Positions 35,002 through 43,249 of a stretch of 64,000 nt of DNA are shown here, piece by piece. Numbering within the stretch: the stretch's first letter is position 1; each line of letters starts with the position of its first letter. The DNA is taken from positions 25,472 to 89,471 of the forward strand of contig JAIMKR010000009.1 in NCBI GenBank assembly GCA_020692325.1, in the 5' to 3' direction. The position numbers were made by a program, and so were the translations under genes. This DNA comes from Desulfocurvus sp. Its GTDB lineage: Bacteria > Desulfobacterota > Desulfovibrionia > Desulfovibrionales > Desulfovibrionaceae. The notes under the pieces were generated by a model that was not told the DNA's origin, ran no database searches, and worked only from the letters and a program-made list of their open reading frames with translations.

Positions 35002-35701
35002 TGGAGACGAGCATGACCGGTCCTGTGTGGTTCGCCGCCGTCGGTTTTTTTTTGCCCTGCTTTCGCAGTTTCGCTTCTCGGTAAGCCTCGGCCTGCTGGA
35101 GCGGCCGCTCGTCGTCGGGCTGCTCTGGGGCGTGTTCTTCGGCCAACTTGAGACCAGCCTGTTCATCGCCGTCTTCTACGAGCTGCTCTGGCTCGACTTC
35201 ATTCCTGTTGGTACATTCATTCCGCCCAACATGATTGCGGCCTGCCTCACCGCTTTGGCCATCAGCAACTATCTCGGGCTGAACAGCCTGCCTCTGCTCG
35301 CGCTGCCACTGGCTGCCGGTCTGCCCATGGCCTGGCTGGGCGCGAAGCTGGAGCGCGTCATGCGCGACCGGCTCAATCGCTCCTACACCAAGGTGCTCCT
35401 GTGGTCGCGCAAGCCGCTCGACGCGAACGTTCCGGGCCGGCTGCTGCTGGGGAGTCTGGCCGGCAAGGTGCTCGCCAGCTGGCTGTTCTTTCTCGTGGGC
35501 GCCGGGGCGCTGACGCTGCTGACGAAGTTCGCGCTGCGGCACTACACCCCGTTTCTCGCTTCATTGAATCTCTCCTGGGCCTATCTGCTTATCGCCGCCA
35601 GTGTGGGCGGGTTGCTTGCGCTGCGGCTGCGCAGTCTCTATGTCGCCATCGCCGCCGGCGCGGTTGCGCTTGGAATTTTGCGCTTCCTCGGCATGTTCTG
35701 A
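34998..35701 (+). CDS. Mannose/sorbose-family PTS component IIC, interrupted by a frameshift at a T9 run
   Basis: The coding frame starting at ATG 34998 (overlapping the IIB stop) encodes 'TGPVWFAAVGFF' and then meets nine T at 35045-35053; it stops at TAA 35082. One base back, the -1 frame continues 'FALLSQFRFSVSLGLLERPLVVG' and stays open to 35701, giving about six membrane helices typical of EIIC-Sor ('YELLWLDFIPVGTFIPPN'). Together they make a ~234-aa membrane permease. Ten T would fuse the frames. Explanations: sequencing error, a recent mutation, transcript slippage or -1 ribosomal frameshifting on T TTT TTT. A GTG at 35027 could start the second frame but has no clear ribosome binding site. 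Confidence 0.8.
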
Positions 35702-35702
35702 C

Positions 35703-35730
35703 TTGGCAAAGCCCACGTCTTGTGATAATT
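35703..35730 (+). promoter_or_regulatory. Candidate promoter of ppaC
   Basis: TTGGCA and ATAATT with 16 bases between them, 64 bases before the ATG. It lies immediately after the PTS IIC stop codon, suggesting ppaC has its own transcript. Confidence 0.45.
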
Positions 35731-35793
35731 AGCACAATCGTCCTAAGGGAATGGACCTTACTTGGCATCCACATACTTTGAGGAGGACTTTAC

Positions 35794-36717
35794 ATGGCTA
35801 TTATCGTTTGCGGTCACAAAAACCCCGATTGCGACTCCATCACCGCCGCCATTGCCGTTGCCGATCTGCTGAGCAAGCGCGGCATGGAGGCCACCCCTGT
35901 CGCCCAGGGTCCGGCCACCCCGGACGCCGCCTTCGTGCTGAAGAAGTTCGGCCTGGCCGCTCCCGCCATCGAGAAAGACGCCACCGACAAGGAAATCGCC
36001 CTTGTCGACCACTCCGACATCGCCCAGGCTCTGGACAATCTGAACAAGGGCAAGGTCGTCTGCATCGTCGACCACCACAAGCTGGGCGACGTGACCACGT
36101 CCAACCCGCTTGAGATGTGGGTCATGCCCGTGGGCTGCTCCGGCACGGTCATCAAGGCCATGTACGACTTCTACGGCATCGCGGTTCCCAAGGGCATCGC
36201 CGGCGCCATGCTGTGCGCCATCCTGAACGACACCGTGCTCTTCAAGTCGCCCACCTGCACCGACGCCGACAAGGCCGCCGTCGAGGCGCTGGCCAAGATC
36301 GCCGGCGTGGCCGACTACAAGGCCCTGGGCATGGAGATGCTCAAGATCAAGGGTTCCGTCGAGGGCATCCCGGCCAAGGATCTCATGAACCGCGACTACA
36401 AGGACTTCAACATGGGCGGCAAGAAGGTCGGCATCGGTCAGGTCGAAGTGCTCGATCTGGGCCTGCTCGACAAGATCAAACCCGCTCTCGTCGAGGAGTG
36501 CAAGAAGGCCAAGGCCGACGGCCGTCACACCGTTCTGCTGCTCCTCACCGACATCATGAAGGAAGGCTCCGAGGTCCTGGTTGTCTCCGACGACGCCTCC
36601 CTGGTGGAGAAGGCCTTCGGCGGCAAGATCGGTGGTCAGTTCCATTCCATGTGGATCGATGGCTGCATGAGCCGCAAGAAGCAGGTCGTGCCTCCCATGG
36701 AGAAGGCTTTCGCCTAA
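35794..36717 (+). CDS. ppaC: Manganese-dependent inorganic pyrophosphatase (family II)
   Basis: 307 aa DHH-superfamily pyrophosphatase. Metal-binding motifs: 'GHKNPDCDS' near the N-terminus, 'VDHSD', and 'VDHHKLGD' (the DHH signature); the C-terminal DHHA2 domain holds 'SRKKQVVP', the substrate-binding SRKKQ motif. There are no CBS domains, so it is the unregulated form. In sulfate reducers it pulls ATP sulfurylase forward by removing the pyrophosphate made during sulfate activation. GAGGAGG precedes the ATG, and a good terminator follows. Codon choice is strongly biased to GC-ending codons, as in highly expressed genes. Confidence 0.97.
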   Translation: MAIIVCGHKNPDCDSITAAIAVADLLSKRGMEATPVAQGPATPDAAFVLKKFGLAAPAIEKDATDKEIALVDHSDIAQALDNLNKGKVVCIVDHHKLGDVTTSNPLEMWVMPVGCSGTVIKAMYDFYGIAVPKGIAGAMLCAILNDTVLFKSPTCTDADKAAVEALAKIAGVADYKALGMEMLKIKGSVEGIPAKDLMNRDYKDFNMGGKKVGIGQVEVLDLGLLDKIKPALVEECKKAKADGRHTVLLLLTDIMKEGSEVLVVSDDASLVEKAFGGKIGGQFHSMWIDGCMSRKKQVVPPMEKAFA

Positions 36718-36743
36718 GTCCTCCGCTTCCGCTTGATTCATCA

Positions 36744-36773
36744 AGGCGGGCCCTTCGGGGTCCGCCTTTTTTT
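36744..36773 (+). terminator. Rho-independent terminator of ppaC
   Basis: AGGCGGGCCC TTCG GGGTCCGCC followed by seven T; a TTCG tetraloop hairpin. Confidence 0.9.
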
Positions 36774-36792
36774 GTACCTGCGGGAGTGCATG

Positions 36793-36824
36793 AAAAAGCC
36801 CCGGCCGTTTCCGGTCGGGGCTTC
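36793..36824 (-). terminator. Rho-independent terminator of dapA
   Basis: On the minus strand AAGCCCCGACCGG, a short loop, CCGGGGCTTTTT. It ends the leftward dapA transcript, back to back with the ppaC terminator. Confidence 0.85.
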
Positions 36825-36845
36825 GATGCGAACGTAAGGGGAAAG

Positions 36846-37724
36846 CTAAAGCAGGTGCCCGGCCTTCAGCGCGGTCTTGAGCGCATCCAGGTGCACGGCC
36901 TCCAGCGGGACGAGCGGCAGCCGGAATTCCAGCGTCATCTTGCCCATGAGGTGCACGGCGGTTTTGACCGGGATGGGATTGGTCTCCACGAACATGGCGC
37001 GGTGCAGGGGCATCAGCTCCAGATTCAAAGCCTGGGCGCGGGCGTTGTCACCCTTGAAATAGGCCTGACACAAGGCGGACATTTTGGCGGGTGCGACGTT
37101 CGAGGTGACGGAGATGACGCCCTGGCCACCCACGGACATGAGGGGCAGGGCGGTGAAGTCGTCGCCGGAGAGCACGCAGAAGTCGGGTCCGCAGGCCTCG
37201 ATGAGCTCGGCACCCTGCTTCATGTCGCCGGTGGCCTCTTTGCAGCCCACGACCTCCGGCACCTCTTTCACGATGCGGGCGATGGTCTTGGGCAGCACGT
37301 TCTGGCCGGTTCGACCGGGCACGTTGTAGAGCACGTAGGGCATGGGAGCCTCGGCGGCCAGCGCCTTGAAGTGGGCGACGAGACCGTCGGGCGAGGGTTT
37401 GTTGTAGTAGGGGGTGATGATGAGTGCGGCGTCCGCCCCGGCCTCCTTGGCCATGGCCACCAGCTCGATGGCCTCACGGGTGTTGTTGGACCCGGCGCCG
37501 GCGATGACGGGCACGCGGCCTTTGACCTGGTCCACGCAGATTCTGATGACCTCGCCCTGCTCTTTGTGCGAGAGGGTGGCTGCCTCGCCGGTGGTGCCGC
37601 AGGGCACAACGCCGTCGATACCTTGCTCGATCTGCCATTCGATGAAGGCCCTGTAGGCCTCCTCATCCACGGCGCCGTTCTTGTACGGCGTCACCAGTGC
37701 GGTAAACGCGCCGCGAAAGCTCAT
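36846..37724 (-). CDS. dapA: 4-hydroxy-tetrahydrodipicolinate synthase
   Basis: DapA condenses pyruvate with aspartate semialdehyde, first committed step to diaminopimelate and lysine. 292 aa TIM barrel. Visible: 'GTTGEAATLSHKEQ' (Thr pair binding substrate carboxylate), 'YYNKPSPDGLVAHF', catalytic tyrosine in 'YNVPGRTGQNV' and Schiff-base lysine in 'VGCKEATGD'. AAGGAGGACTGA precedes the ATG. The upstream gene on the same strand (the probable selenoprotein) ends 12 bases before it, so dapA is likely the last gene of the leftward operon. Confidence 0.97.
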   Translation of the reverse strand: MSFRGAFTALVTPYKNGAVDEEAYRAFIEWQIEQGIDGVVPCGTTGEAATLSHKEQGEVIRICVDQVKGRVPVIAGAGSNNTREAIELVAMAKEAGADAALIITPYYNKPSPDGLVAHFKALAAEAPMPYVLYNVPGRTGQNVLPKTIARIVKEVPEVVGCKEATGDMKQGAELIEACGPDFCVLSGDDFTALPLMSVGGQGVISVTSNVAPAKMSALCQAYFKGDNARAQALNLELMPLHRAMFVETNPIPVKTAVHLMGKMTLEFRLPLVPLEAVHLDALKTALKAGHLL

Positions 37725-37736
37725 TCAGTCCTCCTT

Positions 37737-38630
37737 CTAATCGGTGCCCATGCTCTGCATGAGCGTGAGTAGCCGCGGGTCCTCCTGATACTGCTCAGTC
37801 AGCCCGAAGAGGCTCATACGAATATTTTTGTCTTCCGTCCATTTAAATATGGAATCGTGCTCGGGCCAAGCCAAAATATCCACGCGCATGACCGACTTGC
37901 CCTCGGTGTAGGCGCGCACCCAGGCTATTTTACCACCGGCGGCGAGTTCGCCCGTCTGCCCCGCGCCGGGGCCGGAACCCAGCAGGATGTCGGGCAATGA
38001 ATTTCTGTCGGCGTGGGCGAGCAGCTCCTGTTCCTTACGGGCTCCCCAGGGGCTTAGCGCCACCACGAGCCGGACCTTCGGACGCAGCCTGCGCACAGCC
38101 ATCTCCAGCTGGTGGATGCGGCTTTCGGGCAGGGTTGGGGCTGCGTATGGCGTCGGTGGCAGCAGGATGACGCCGATCCTCGGTCCGCCGTGGGTATGAA
38201 GGATGTGCTCCTCGATTTTGTCCGAACCGAGCCAGTAGCCGCGGGGCTTCACTCCGGCGCGGGCAAGGGCCGTGCGTTCATCGGGCGTGACAAAGAGCAG
38301 ATCATGCCCGATGCGGTCGAATGCCGCCGCCATGAAGGCCAGTCGCTTGCGCGAGGGCGGAGGGGCTGGAGCCTGCCGGGCAAACTCGTTGCCGCCCGCG
38401 AGGAAATAGACGGGGGATTCCTTGGTGGCGTTCTTTCTAAACGCATTCTGCGCGCTGACCCGCCGGGCCAGTCCTCCAACGAGATGGCCCCCTCAGGATG
38501 GACAGGGCCTGACCTCGCCTTCGGTGTTGGCGCAAAAAAGGAGGGTGAGCCGAGGCCCACCCGCCAGTGCCCGCGAAGCAGGCGCGAGCGAAAGGAAGAG
38601 GAGAAGCAGAAAAAGGAAAGCGCGACGCAT
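37737..38630 (-). CDS. Probable exported selenoprotein, UshA-like, with in-frame TGA read as selenocysteine
   Basis: The ATG at 38630 overlaps the IHF-like gene's TGA by one base and opens with a signal peptide (residues 1-23, 'RRAFLFLLLLFLSLAPASRALA'-type hydrophobic core, AxA cleavage). The mature protein begins 'LTLLFCANTEGEVRPCPS', then TGA (38493-38495), then 'GGHLVGGLARRVSAQNAF' in the same frame and on to residue 297. 'NTxG...PC..U/C.GGLARR' is the N-terminal pattern of metallophosphatase (UshA-like) proteins, known in both Cys and Sec forms, so the TGA is read as Sec46 in C-P-S-U. A hairpin directly 3' fits a bacterial SECIS. Residue-level function unknown; a redox or metal site is likely. 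Confidence 0.8.
38465..38490 (-). promoter_or_regulatory. SECIS-like hairpin just downstream of the in-frame TGA
   Basis: On the minus strand, starting 2 bases after the TGA: GGGCCA, TCTC, loop GTTG, GAGG, AC bulge, TGGCCC. A 6-bp perfect lower stem and a 4-bp upper stem (one G.T) carry an apical loop with GU, as SelB-binding bacterial SECIS elements do. The loop lies 12 bases after the TGA, a little closer than in most described cases. Confidence 0.6.
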
Positions 38631-38905
38631 CAGTCGTTGATGAATTCCTTGAGTTCCTTGCCGGGACGGAAGAAGGGCAGGCGCTTGGGCTGAACCTCCA
38701 CCACCGCTCCTGTTTTGGGATTGCGTCCGGTGTATCCTTCGTAATCCTTGACCTTGAAGCTCCCGAAGCCACGGATTTCCACGCGGTCGCCTTCGACGAG
38801 GGCGTCCTTGATGGAATCGAAGAAGGCGCTCACGACCTTCGTGGCGTCATCGATGTGCAGCTTCTTTTCGTCCGCCAGAGCTTTGATCAGTTCACTTTTG
38901 TTCAT
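38630..38905 (-). CDS. HU/IHF-family DNA-binding protein (IHF-like)
   Basis: 91 aa histone-like protein. 'KSELIKALADEKKLHIDDATKVVSAFF' is the helical dimer body and 'VEIRGFGSFKVKDYEGYTGRNPKTG' runs into the beta arms; the arm-tip 'GRNPKTG' contains the proline that intercalates into DNA to bend it. 'KRLPFFRPGKELKEFIND' is closer to IHF than HU at the C-terminus. ATG 38905 has GGAGCGGTCA upstream; extension to 38983 adds non-conserved residues. Its stop overlaps the start of the selenoprotein gene (TGATG). Confidence 0.93.
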   Translation of the reverse strand: MNKSELIKALADEKKLHIDDATKVVSAFFDSIKDALVEGDRVEIRGFGSFKVKDYEGYTGRNPKTGAVVEVQPKRLPFFRPGKELKEFIND

Positions 38906-39019
38906 TGACCGCTCCATTTCGTTGGGCAGTTCGTCAAGCCCCGGGGGGGCAGGCTCGTGGTGCTTTGCAGCATTAGGTGGCAATATGCATAAAATTCATT
39001 GCTTTCGTCAAGAGTTTCG

Positions 39020-39841
39020 TCATCTTGTGACAAAAGGAATTTGCCGGAGCGGTTTTCGGGCGGCAATTGTGTCAAGATTGTCATCCCGGAAGCGTGCCAC
39101 GCGACTGGCGAGCGTCGTGATATCCTTGATGGCCGGACATTGCGGGGCGTGCCGGGCAAGGGCTGTCTGGTGCAGCACGGCCTGTGTCATGGCCTTGTCC
39201 TGGCGCACGTGGCCCAGGTGCATCAGCTCGAATCCGAGAAAATTGATGCAGGCGTTGTTCAGCCGCTCGAATGTTTCCCGCGCTTCCTGCGCGCTGGCCT
39301 GATTCACCACCACGAGAAAGTCGCGCACGCCGTACTTGGCGTTGAGCACCTTGATGACCGCGTAGCCGTCCGTGAGAGAGGTTGGTTCAGGGGTCACCAG
39401 CACCACGCGCATCTGGGCCATGCGCGCGAGCGACAACACCGTGCCGCTGATTCCCGCGCCGAGGTCGAGCAATAGGAAGTCGTACCCCGTGATGATGCCG
39501 TTGAGCGTGTCCATGAGTGAGTCCTGCTGGTTCTCGTCCATTTCGACCATCTCCGGCACACCGCTGGCCGCGGGAAGAATGTCCAGACCATCCTCCACTG
39601 TCTGCACCACCTCGCCGGCGTCAACGCGACCGGCGAGCAAGTCCTGCAAATTCTTTTCTGGGGCTAGTCCCAGCAGAACGTCCAGGTTGGCCAGTCCGAG
39701 ATCGCAGTCCATGAGCAGCGTTTTGTGCCCCATGTCGCGCAGGGCGTAGCCGAGGTTGAGCGAAAGGTTCGTTTTACCCACACCGCCCTTGCCGCTCATG
39801 ATGCACAGGCTGACGGTCCTGCCTGGATTTATGTCGCTCAT
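39020..39841 (-). CDS. flhG: MinD/ParA-type ATPase FlhG
   Basis: 273 aa. Deviant Walker A 'SGKGGVGKTNLSLNLG' (residues 16-31), 'DCDLGLANLDVLLG' (switch), and 'LLLDLGAGISG' (Walker B/switch II) identify a MinD-type ATPase; 'DLGLANLDVLLGLAPEKNLQDLL' is typical of FlhG (FleN/YlxH), which limits flagellar number and place together with FlhF. The C-terminal membrane-targeting helix of MinD is absent. Two genes upstream of IHF-like in a leftward operon; fliM in the window agrees with a flagellated cell. flhF itself is not present. Confidence 0.88.
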   Translation of the reverse strand: MSDINPGRTVSLCIMSGKGGVGKTNLSLNLGYALRDMGHKTLLMDCDLGLANLDVLLGLAPEKNLQDLLAGRVDAGEVVQTVEDGLDILPAASGVPEMVEMDENQQDSLMDTLNGIITGYDFLLLDLGAGISGTVLSLARMAQMRVVLVTPEPTSLTDGYAVIKVLNAKYGVRDFLVVVNQASAQEARETFERLNNACINFLGFELMHLGHVRQDKAMTQAVLHQTALARHAPQCPAIKDITTLASRVARFRDDNLDTIAARKPLRQIPFVTR

Positions 39842-39852
39842 GACGCCTCCAG

Positions 39853-40566
39853 CTATTCCGGCAGCTTCTTGCCGGTGAAGAGAAAATGCTTTTCGCAGGC
39901 GCGCACCAACGTGGCGCGCGAGGCCAGCACCGCGTCGGCGCTGGGCGCGACCTCCAGGCGGTTGCCGCCCAGCCTGCGCGCCTCGTCCAATGCCTGGCGC
40001 GCGCGATCGAGCAGGGCGTCGGGACCGACTTCGGCCAACCCTCCGTAGCCGATGAGTCCGGCCGAGCAGACGATGCCCGGCTCGCTGACCTGCCGGATGC
40101 GGCGCAGCATGGAGGCCATGACGCGTTCGGCCGCGTCCAGCGGTGAGGCCGAAAGCAGTACGCCGAGACTTCCGCCGCGCAGAGGCACCACCCGGTCGAA
40201 CCGTCGGATTTGCGCCTGCACCAAAGCCCGCACCGTCGTCAGGGACGCGGCCGGATCGGGCTCCACCAGCGCCAGGGCGAAGGGCTGACGGCAGGCGCGG
40301 GTGCGGGACATTTCCTCAAGCATCAGTTCACGGAACAGACCGTCGCCGGTGAGGGGGGAGATCCCGCCGCCCCGGGCGAGTTCGGCCGGAGTCGCCGCCC
40401 GCCAGTCGGAAAGGGCCAGCTCGCGCTGAATGCGCCGCCACGTTTCGGGGGCCAGACCCTCGACCACGCGTAAAAGGCAAAGAGGATCCCCGGACGCGCC
40501 TCCGTCATCCCGATCGCAGACGGCTTCGATGCGGGCCAGTTCGCGCGCGAGGTCCTCGGCCGTCAT
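39853..40566 (-). CDS. GGDEF-domain protein with degenerate active site
   Basis: 237 aa. The C-terminal ~160 residues follow the GGDEF fold ('SPLTGDGLFRELMLEEMSRTR', 'FALALVEPD', 'LLDRARQALDEARRLGGNRL'), but the signature is RGGSLG in place of [RG]GGDEF, so the catalytic acidic pair is gone and cyclic-di-GMP synthesis is unlikely. It may serve as a regulatory or binding domain. The N-terminal part (1-65) is unassigned. Its ATG overlaps the prfB stop (ATGA), and flhG follows 11 bases downstream, suggesting a motility-linked role (inference). Confidence 0.8.
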   Translation of the reverse strand: MTAEDLARELARIEAVCDRDDGGASGDPLCLLRVVEGLAPETWRRIQRELALSDWRAATPAELARGGGISPLTGDGLFRELMLEEMSRTRACRQPFALALVEPDPAASLTTVRALVQAQIRRFDRVVPLRGGSLGVLLSASPLDAAERVMASMLRRIRQVSEPGIVCSAGLIGYGGLAEVGPDALLDRARQALDEARRLGGNRLEVAPSADAVLASRATLVRACEKHFLFTGKKLPE

Positions 40567-41685
40567 CGCGCGCCCATCCTTTCCTCGTGGGCGTGCAGAA
40601 GCGTGGAGCGCAGGAAGTCGTCCAGCTTGCCGTCGAGCACGGCGTCCACGTTGCTGTCCTCATGGTTGCTGCGGTGATCCTTGACGAGCCGGTAGGGCTG
40701 TAGCGTGTAGGTGCGGATCTGGCTGCCGAAGGCGATGGCGTCCTTGCTGGCGTAATCAGCCTTCTTGGTGGCCTCCAGGGCCTTGATCTCGCGTTCGTAG
40801 AGCCTGGCCTTGAGGATCTTCATGGCCAAATGCTTGTTTTTGAGCTGCGATTTCTCGTTCTGGCACTGGACCACAATATTGGTGGGCAGGTGCGTGATGC
40901 GCACGGCGGAGTTGGTGCGGTTGACATGCTGGCCGCCGGGGCCGCTGGCGCGGAACACGTCGATGCGCAGATCCTCCTCCTTGACCTCGATCTCGATGTT
41001 CGTGTCGATGTCCGGGTACACGTCCACCGAGGCGAAAGCCGTGTGCCGACGTCCCGAGGCGTCGAAGGGGGAGATGCGGATGAGCCGATGGATGCCGGCC
41101 TCGCCCTTGAGCAGACCATAGGCGTAAGGCCCGGTAATCTGCAACGTGACGCTTTTTATGCCCGCCTCCTCGCCGGCGAGCCGGTCCAGCTCCTCCACCT
41201 GGAAACCGCGCGATTCGACCCAGCGCAGGTACATGCGCAGCAGCATTTCGGCCCAGTCCTGGGCGTCCACTCCGCCGGCACCGGGATGGATCTCCAGGAT
41301 GGCGGCGCTGTTGTCGTCGGGACCATTGAGCAGGATGGCGAGTTCCGTGTCGCCCAGACGCTTTTCCAGGTCGTCCAGATTCTCGTTCAGAGCCTCGAGG
41401 GCGTCCTCTTCCTGGCCGTCCTGCGCCAACTCCAGCCATTCGCCCACGTTGTCGCGCGCGGTGGTGAGGGCGTCGTACATGCCGACGCGGAATTCCAGGC
41501 CGCTCTTCTCGCGCAGAACAGGGGTCAGCTCCTCTGGCTTGTCCCAGGCGCCTGGCTTGGAGAGTTGCGCCTCGATTTCCATGAGGCGTTCGCGGGCCGC
41601 CGCGGAGTCAAAGACGCCCCCAGAGGGTTGCGTACTGGTCCAGAAGGGTCTGGGACCGCGACTTGAGATCGGCGAGTTGCAGCAT
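40563..41685 (-). CDS. prfB: Peptide chain release factor 2, with programmed +1 frameshift
   Basis: RF2 ends translation at UGA and UAA. The first frame starts at ATG 41685 ('MLQLADLKSRSQTLLDQYATLWGRL') and stops at TGA 41608-41610; reading continues +1 at CTT-TGA-C (41607-41613) into 'DSAAARERLMEIEAQL'. GGGGG a few bases ahead acts as the stimulatory Shine-Dalgarno-like element. This is the classic autoregulatory device in which scarce RF2 lets the shift occur. The second frame has the catalytic 'GAGGVDAQDWAEMLLRMYLRW' (GGQ region 'SGPGGQHVNRTNSAVR') and the codon-recognition part with SPF ('RISPFDASGRRHTAFAS'). Total about 373 residues. Confidence 0.97.
41607..41613 (-). promoter_or_regulatory. 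RF2 programmed frameshift site
   Basis: CTTTGAC on the minus strand with a G5 run upstream (GGGGGCGT CTT TGA C). Matches the conserved prfB recoding signal. Confidence 0.95.
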
Positions 41686-41692
41686 ATGTTCT

Positions 41693-43237
41693 TTACCGAC
41701 GGGCGCGCTTGCGTCCGACAGAGTTTTGCGACGGGGTAGCCCCGCCGGTGATGAGTAAAAAGACGAAGACCGCCGCCAGGACTCCGAAGCCCGGCAGCAG
41801 ATAACCATAAATGTCGTGGAACACGGTCATCCGCGTGCGCGGGTGCACCACGCCGGACGCCGCGACATCGACGAACTGAGGCCCGGCGATCTTGATGCGC
41901 CCCAGCGGGTCGATGAAGGCCGAGATGCCGGTGTTGGTGCAGCGCACGATGTAGCGCCCCTGTTCGATGGCCCGCAGCGCGGTGAGCTGCAGGTGCTGGT
42001 GCGGGGCGCTGGTGTCGCCGAACCATGCGTCGTTGCTGATGTTCACAAGCAGGTTCGCCCCATCGTTCACGCGGTCCTGAGCCAAGCCGGGGAAAATGGC
42101 CTCGTAGCATACGAGCATGCCGACGGACAAATCGCCGCTGCGCAGAGCCTTTTCGTTCTCGCCGGCGGCGAAGTCGCCCACGCTGGAAACGAGCTTCTGC
42201 AGGGGAAGGATGTCCGCGAGTGGCATATACTCGCCGAAGGGGACGAGGTGCTCCTTGTCGTACCACTCGAAATCCACGTTCCGGCTGTCCAGCAGGAACG
42301 CGCGGTTGTAGAGCACGAAGGGACGTGGACCGTCATCCGTGCGCTTGTACGCGGGCGCCCCCAGCACCAGCGCGATCTTCCCCTCGCGCACGAAGTCGAG
42401 CACGGGGCGGCGCAAGGGGCCGGCGTCCTGGAAGTAGAAGGGCATGGCGGTTTCGGGCCAGACGATGAGCTCCGGCGAGGAGGCGTCGGCCACGCGCCGG
42501 CTCAGGGTCACGTACTTGCGCACGGTGGCCTGCTGATATTGCGGGTCCCACTTGAGGCTTTGATCGATGTTGCCCTGAACCAGCGCCACCGTGTGCGCCG
42601 GGGTGGTCTCGGCGTAGCTGGAAAGGCGCTGCCAGCCCACGCCGAAGATGAACGCCAGGGCCAGGGCGCTCACGGCCAGACTCCAGCGGCTGCGCTCGCT
42701 CATCACGAGTCCGGCCACAGCCGCGACCATGACGCCGGAGAGGCCGTAGGCCCCCACCCAGCTGGCCGCCTGGACCGTTATTGGCCACGCCACGAAGGCC
42801 GAGGACAGCGTGAGCCAGGGGAAACCGGAGAACAGCGTGGCCTGCAACAGCTCCATGGCGGTCCAGGCCAGCCCCAGGTACACGGCGGCCGCCACGGCGT
42901 GCAGCCGCTGCGACGCCCGGGCGGCCAAGCCGAACAGACCGTAGTAGCAGCCCATGACCATGGACAGCAGCACGGGCAGGGGCAGGGCGAGCAGCCAGTT
43001 CACCTCGCCGTAATGCTCCACCGGCCAGAACACCCAGTACAGGCACGCCAGCGAGGCCAGCGTTCCGGCCTGCCACGTGTACTGAAAGGCCAGTCGCGTC
43101 GTGGGGGCGGCCAAGCCAAGAAGCATGATCGCCAGCGGCACGAGCAGCGCCGCCGGTGGAAACTGCGCCCAGGGACTCGCGTAACCGAGCAGCGCGCCCA
43201 AGGCGGCGATGATGGCCCAGAGCAGCGGGTTGAGCAC
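41693..43237 (-). CDS. lnt: Apolipoprotein N-acyltransferase
   Basis: Lnt adds the third acyl chain to lipoproteins in the inner membrane. 514 aa: six to seven N-terminal membrane helices, then a periplasmic carbon-nitrogen hydrolase domain with catalytic Glu in 'LIVWPETAMPFY', Lys in 'YDKEHLVPFGEYMP' and Cys in 'GMLVCYEAIFP', followed by 'NISNDAWFGDTSAPHQH' and a last membrane helix near the C-terminus. It starts 8 bases... downstream of the CBS-domain gene (43238-43249 gap), the usual corC-lnt neighbourhood of Gram-negatives, and ends just before prfB. Confidence 0.95.
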   Translation of the reverse strand: MLNPLLWAIIAALGALLGYASPWAQFPPAALLVPLAIMLLGLAAPTTRLAFQYTWQAGTLASLACLYWVFWPVEHYGEVNWLLALPLPVLLSMVMGCYYGLFGLAARASQRLHAVAAAVYLGLAWTAMELLQATLFSGFPWLTLSSAFVAWPITVQAASWVGAYGLSGVMVAAVAGLVMSERSRWSLAVSALALAFIFGVGWQRLSSYAETTPAHTVALVQGNIDQSLKWDPQYQQATVRKYVTLSRRVADASSPELIVWPETAMPFYFQDAGPLRRPVLDFVREGKIALVLGAPAYKRTDDGPRPFVLYNRAFLLDSRNVDFEWYDKEHLVPFGEYMPLADILPLQKLVSSVGDFAAGENEKALRSGDLSVGMLVCYEAIFPGLAQDRVNDGANLLVNISNDAWFGDTSAPHQHLQLTALRAIEQGRYIVRCTNTGISAFIDPLGRIKIAGPQFVDVAASGVVHPRTRMTVFHDIYGYLLPGFGVLAAVFVFLLITGGATPSQNSVGRKRARR

Positions 43238-43249
43238 CGGCCGAACTTC

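Noticed and set aside
35027-35701. Calling the PTS IIC gene from GTG 35027 as an intact short protein
   Set aside because: There is no ribosome binding site, the resulting Arg-rich start is unlike the family, and the upstream frame supplies the expected N-terminal helix coupled to IIB.
37737-38333. Calling the UshA-like gene from ATG 38333 as a 198-aa cytoplasmic protein
   Set aside because: The frame continues upstream through the TGA into conserved family motifs and a signal peptide, and the ATG at 38630 overlaps the preceding stop in operon style.
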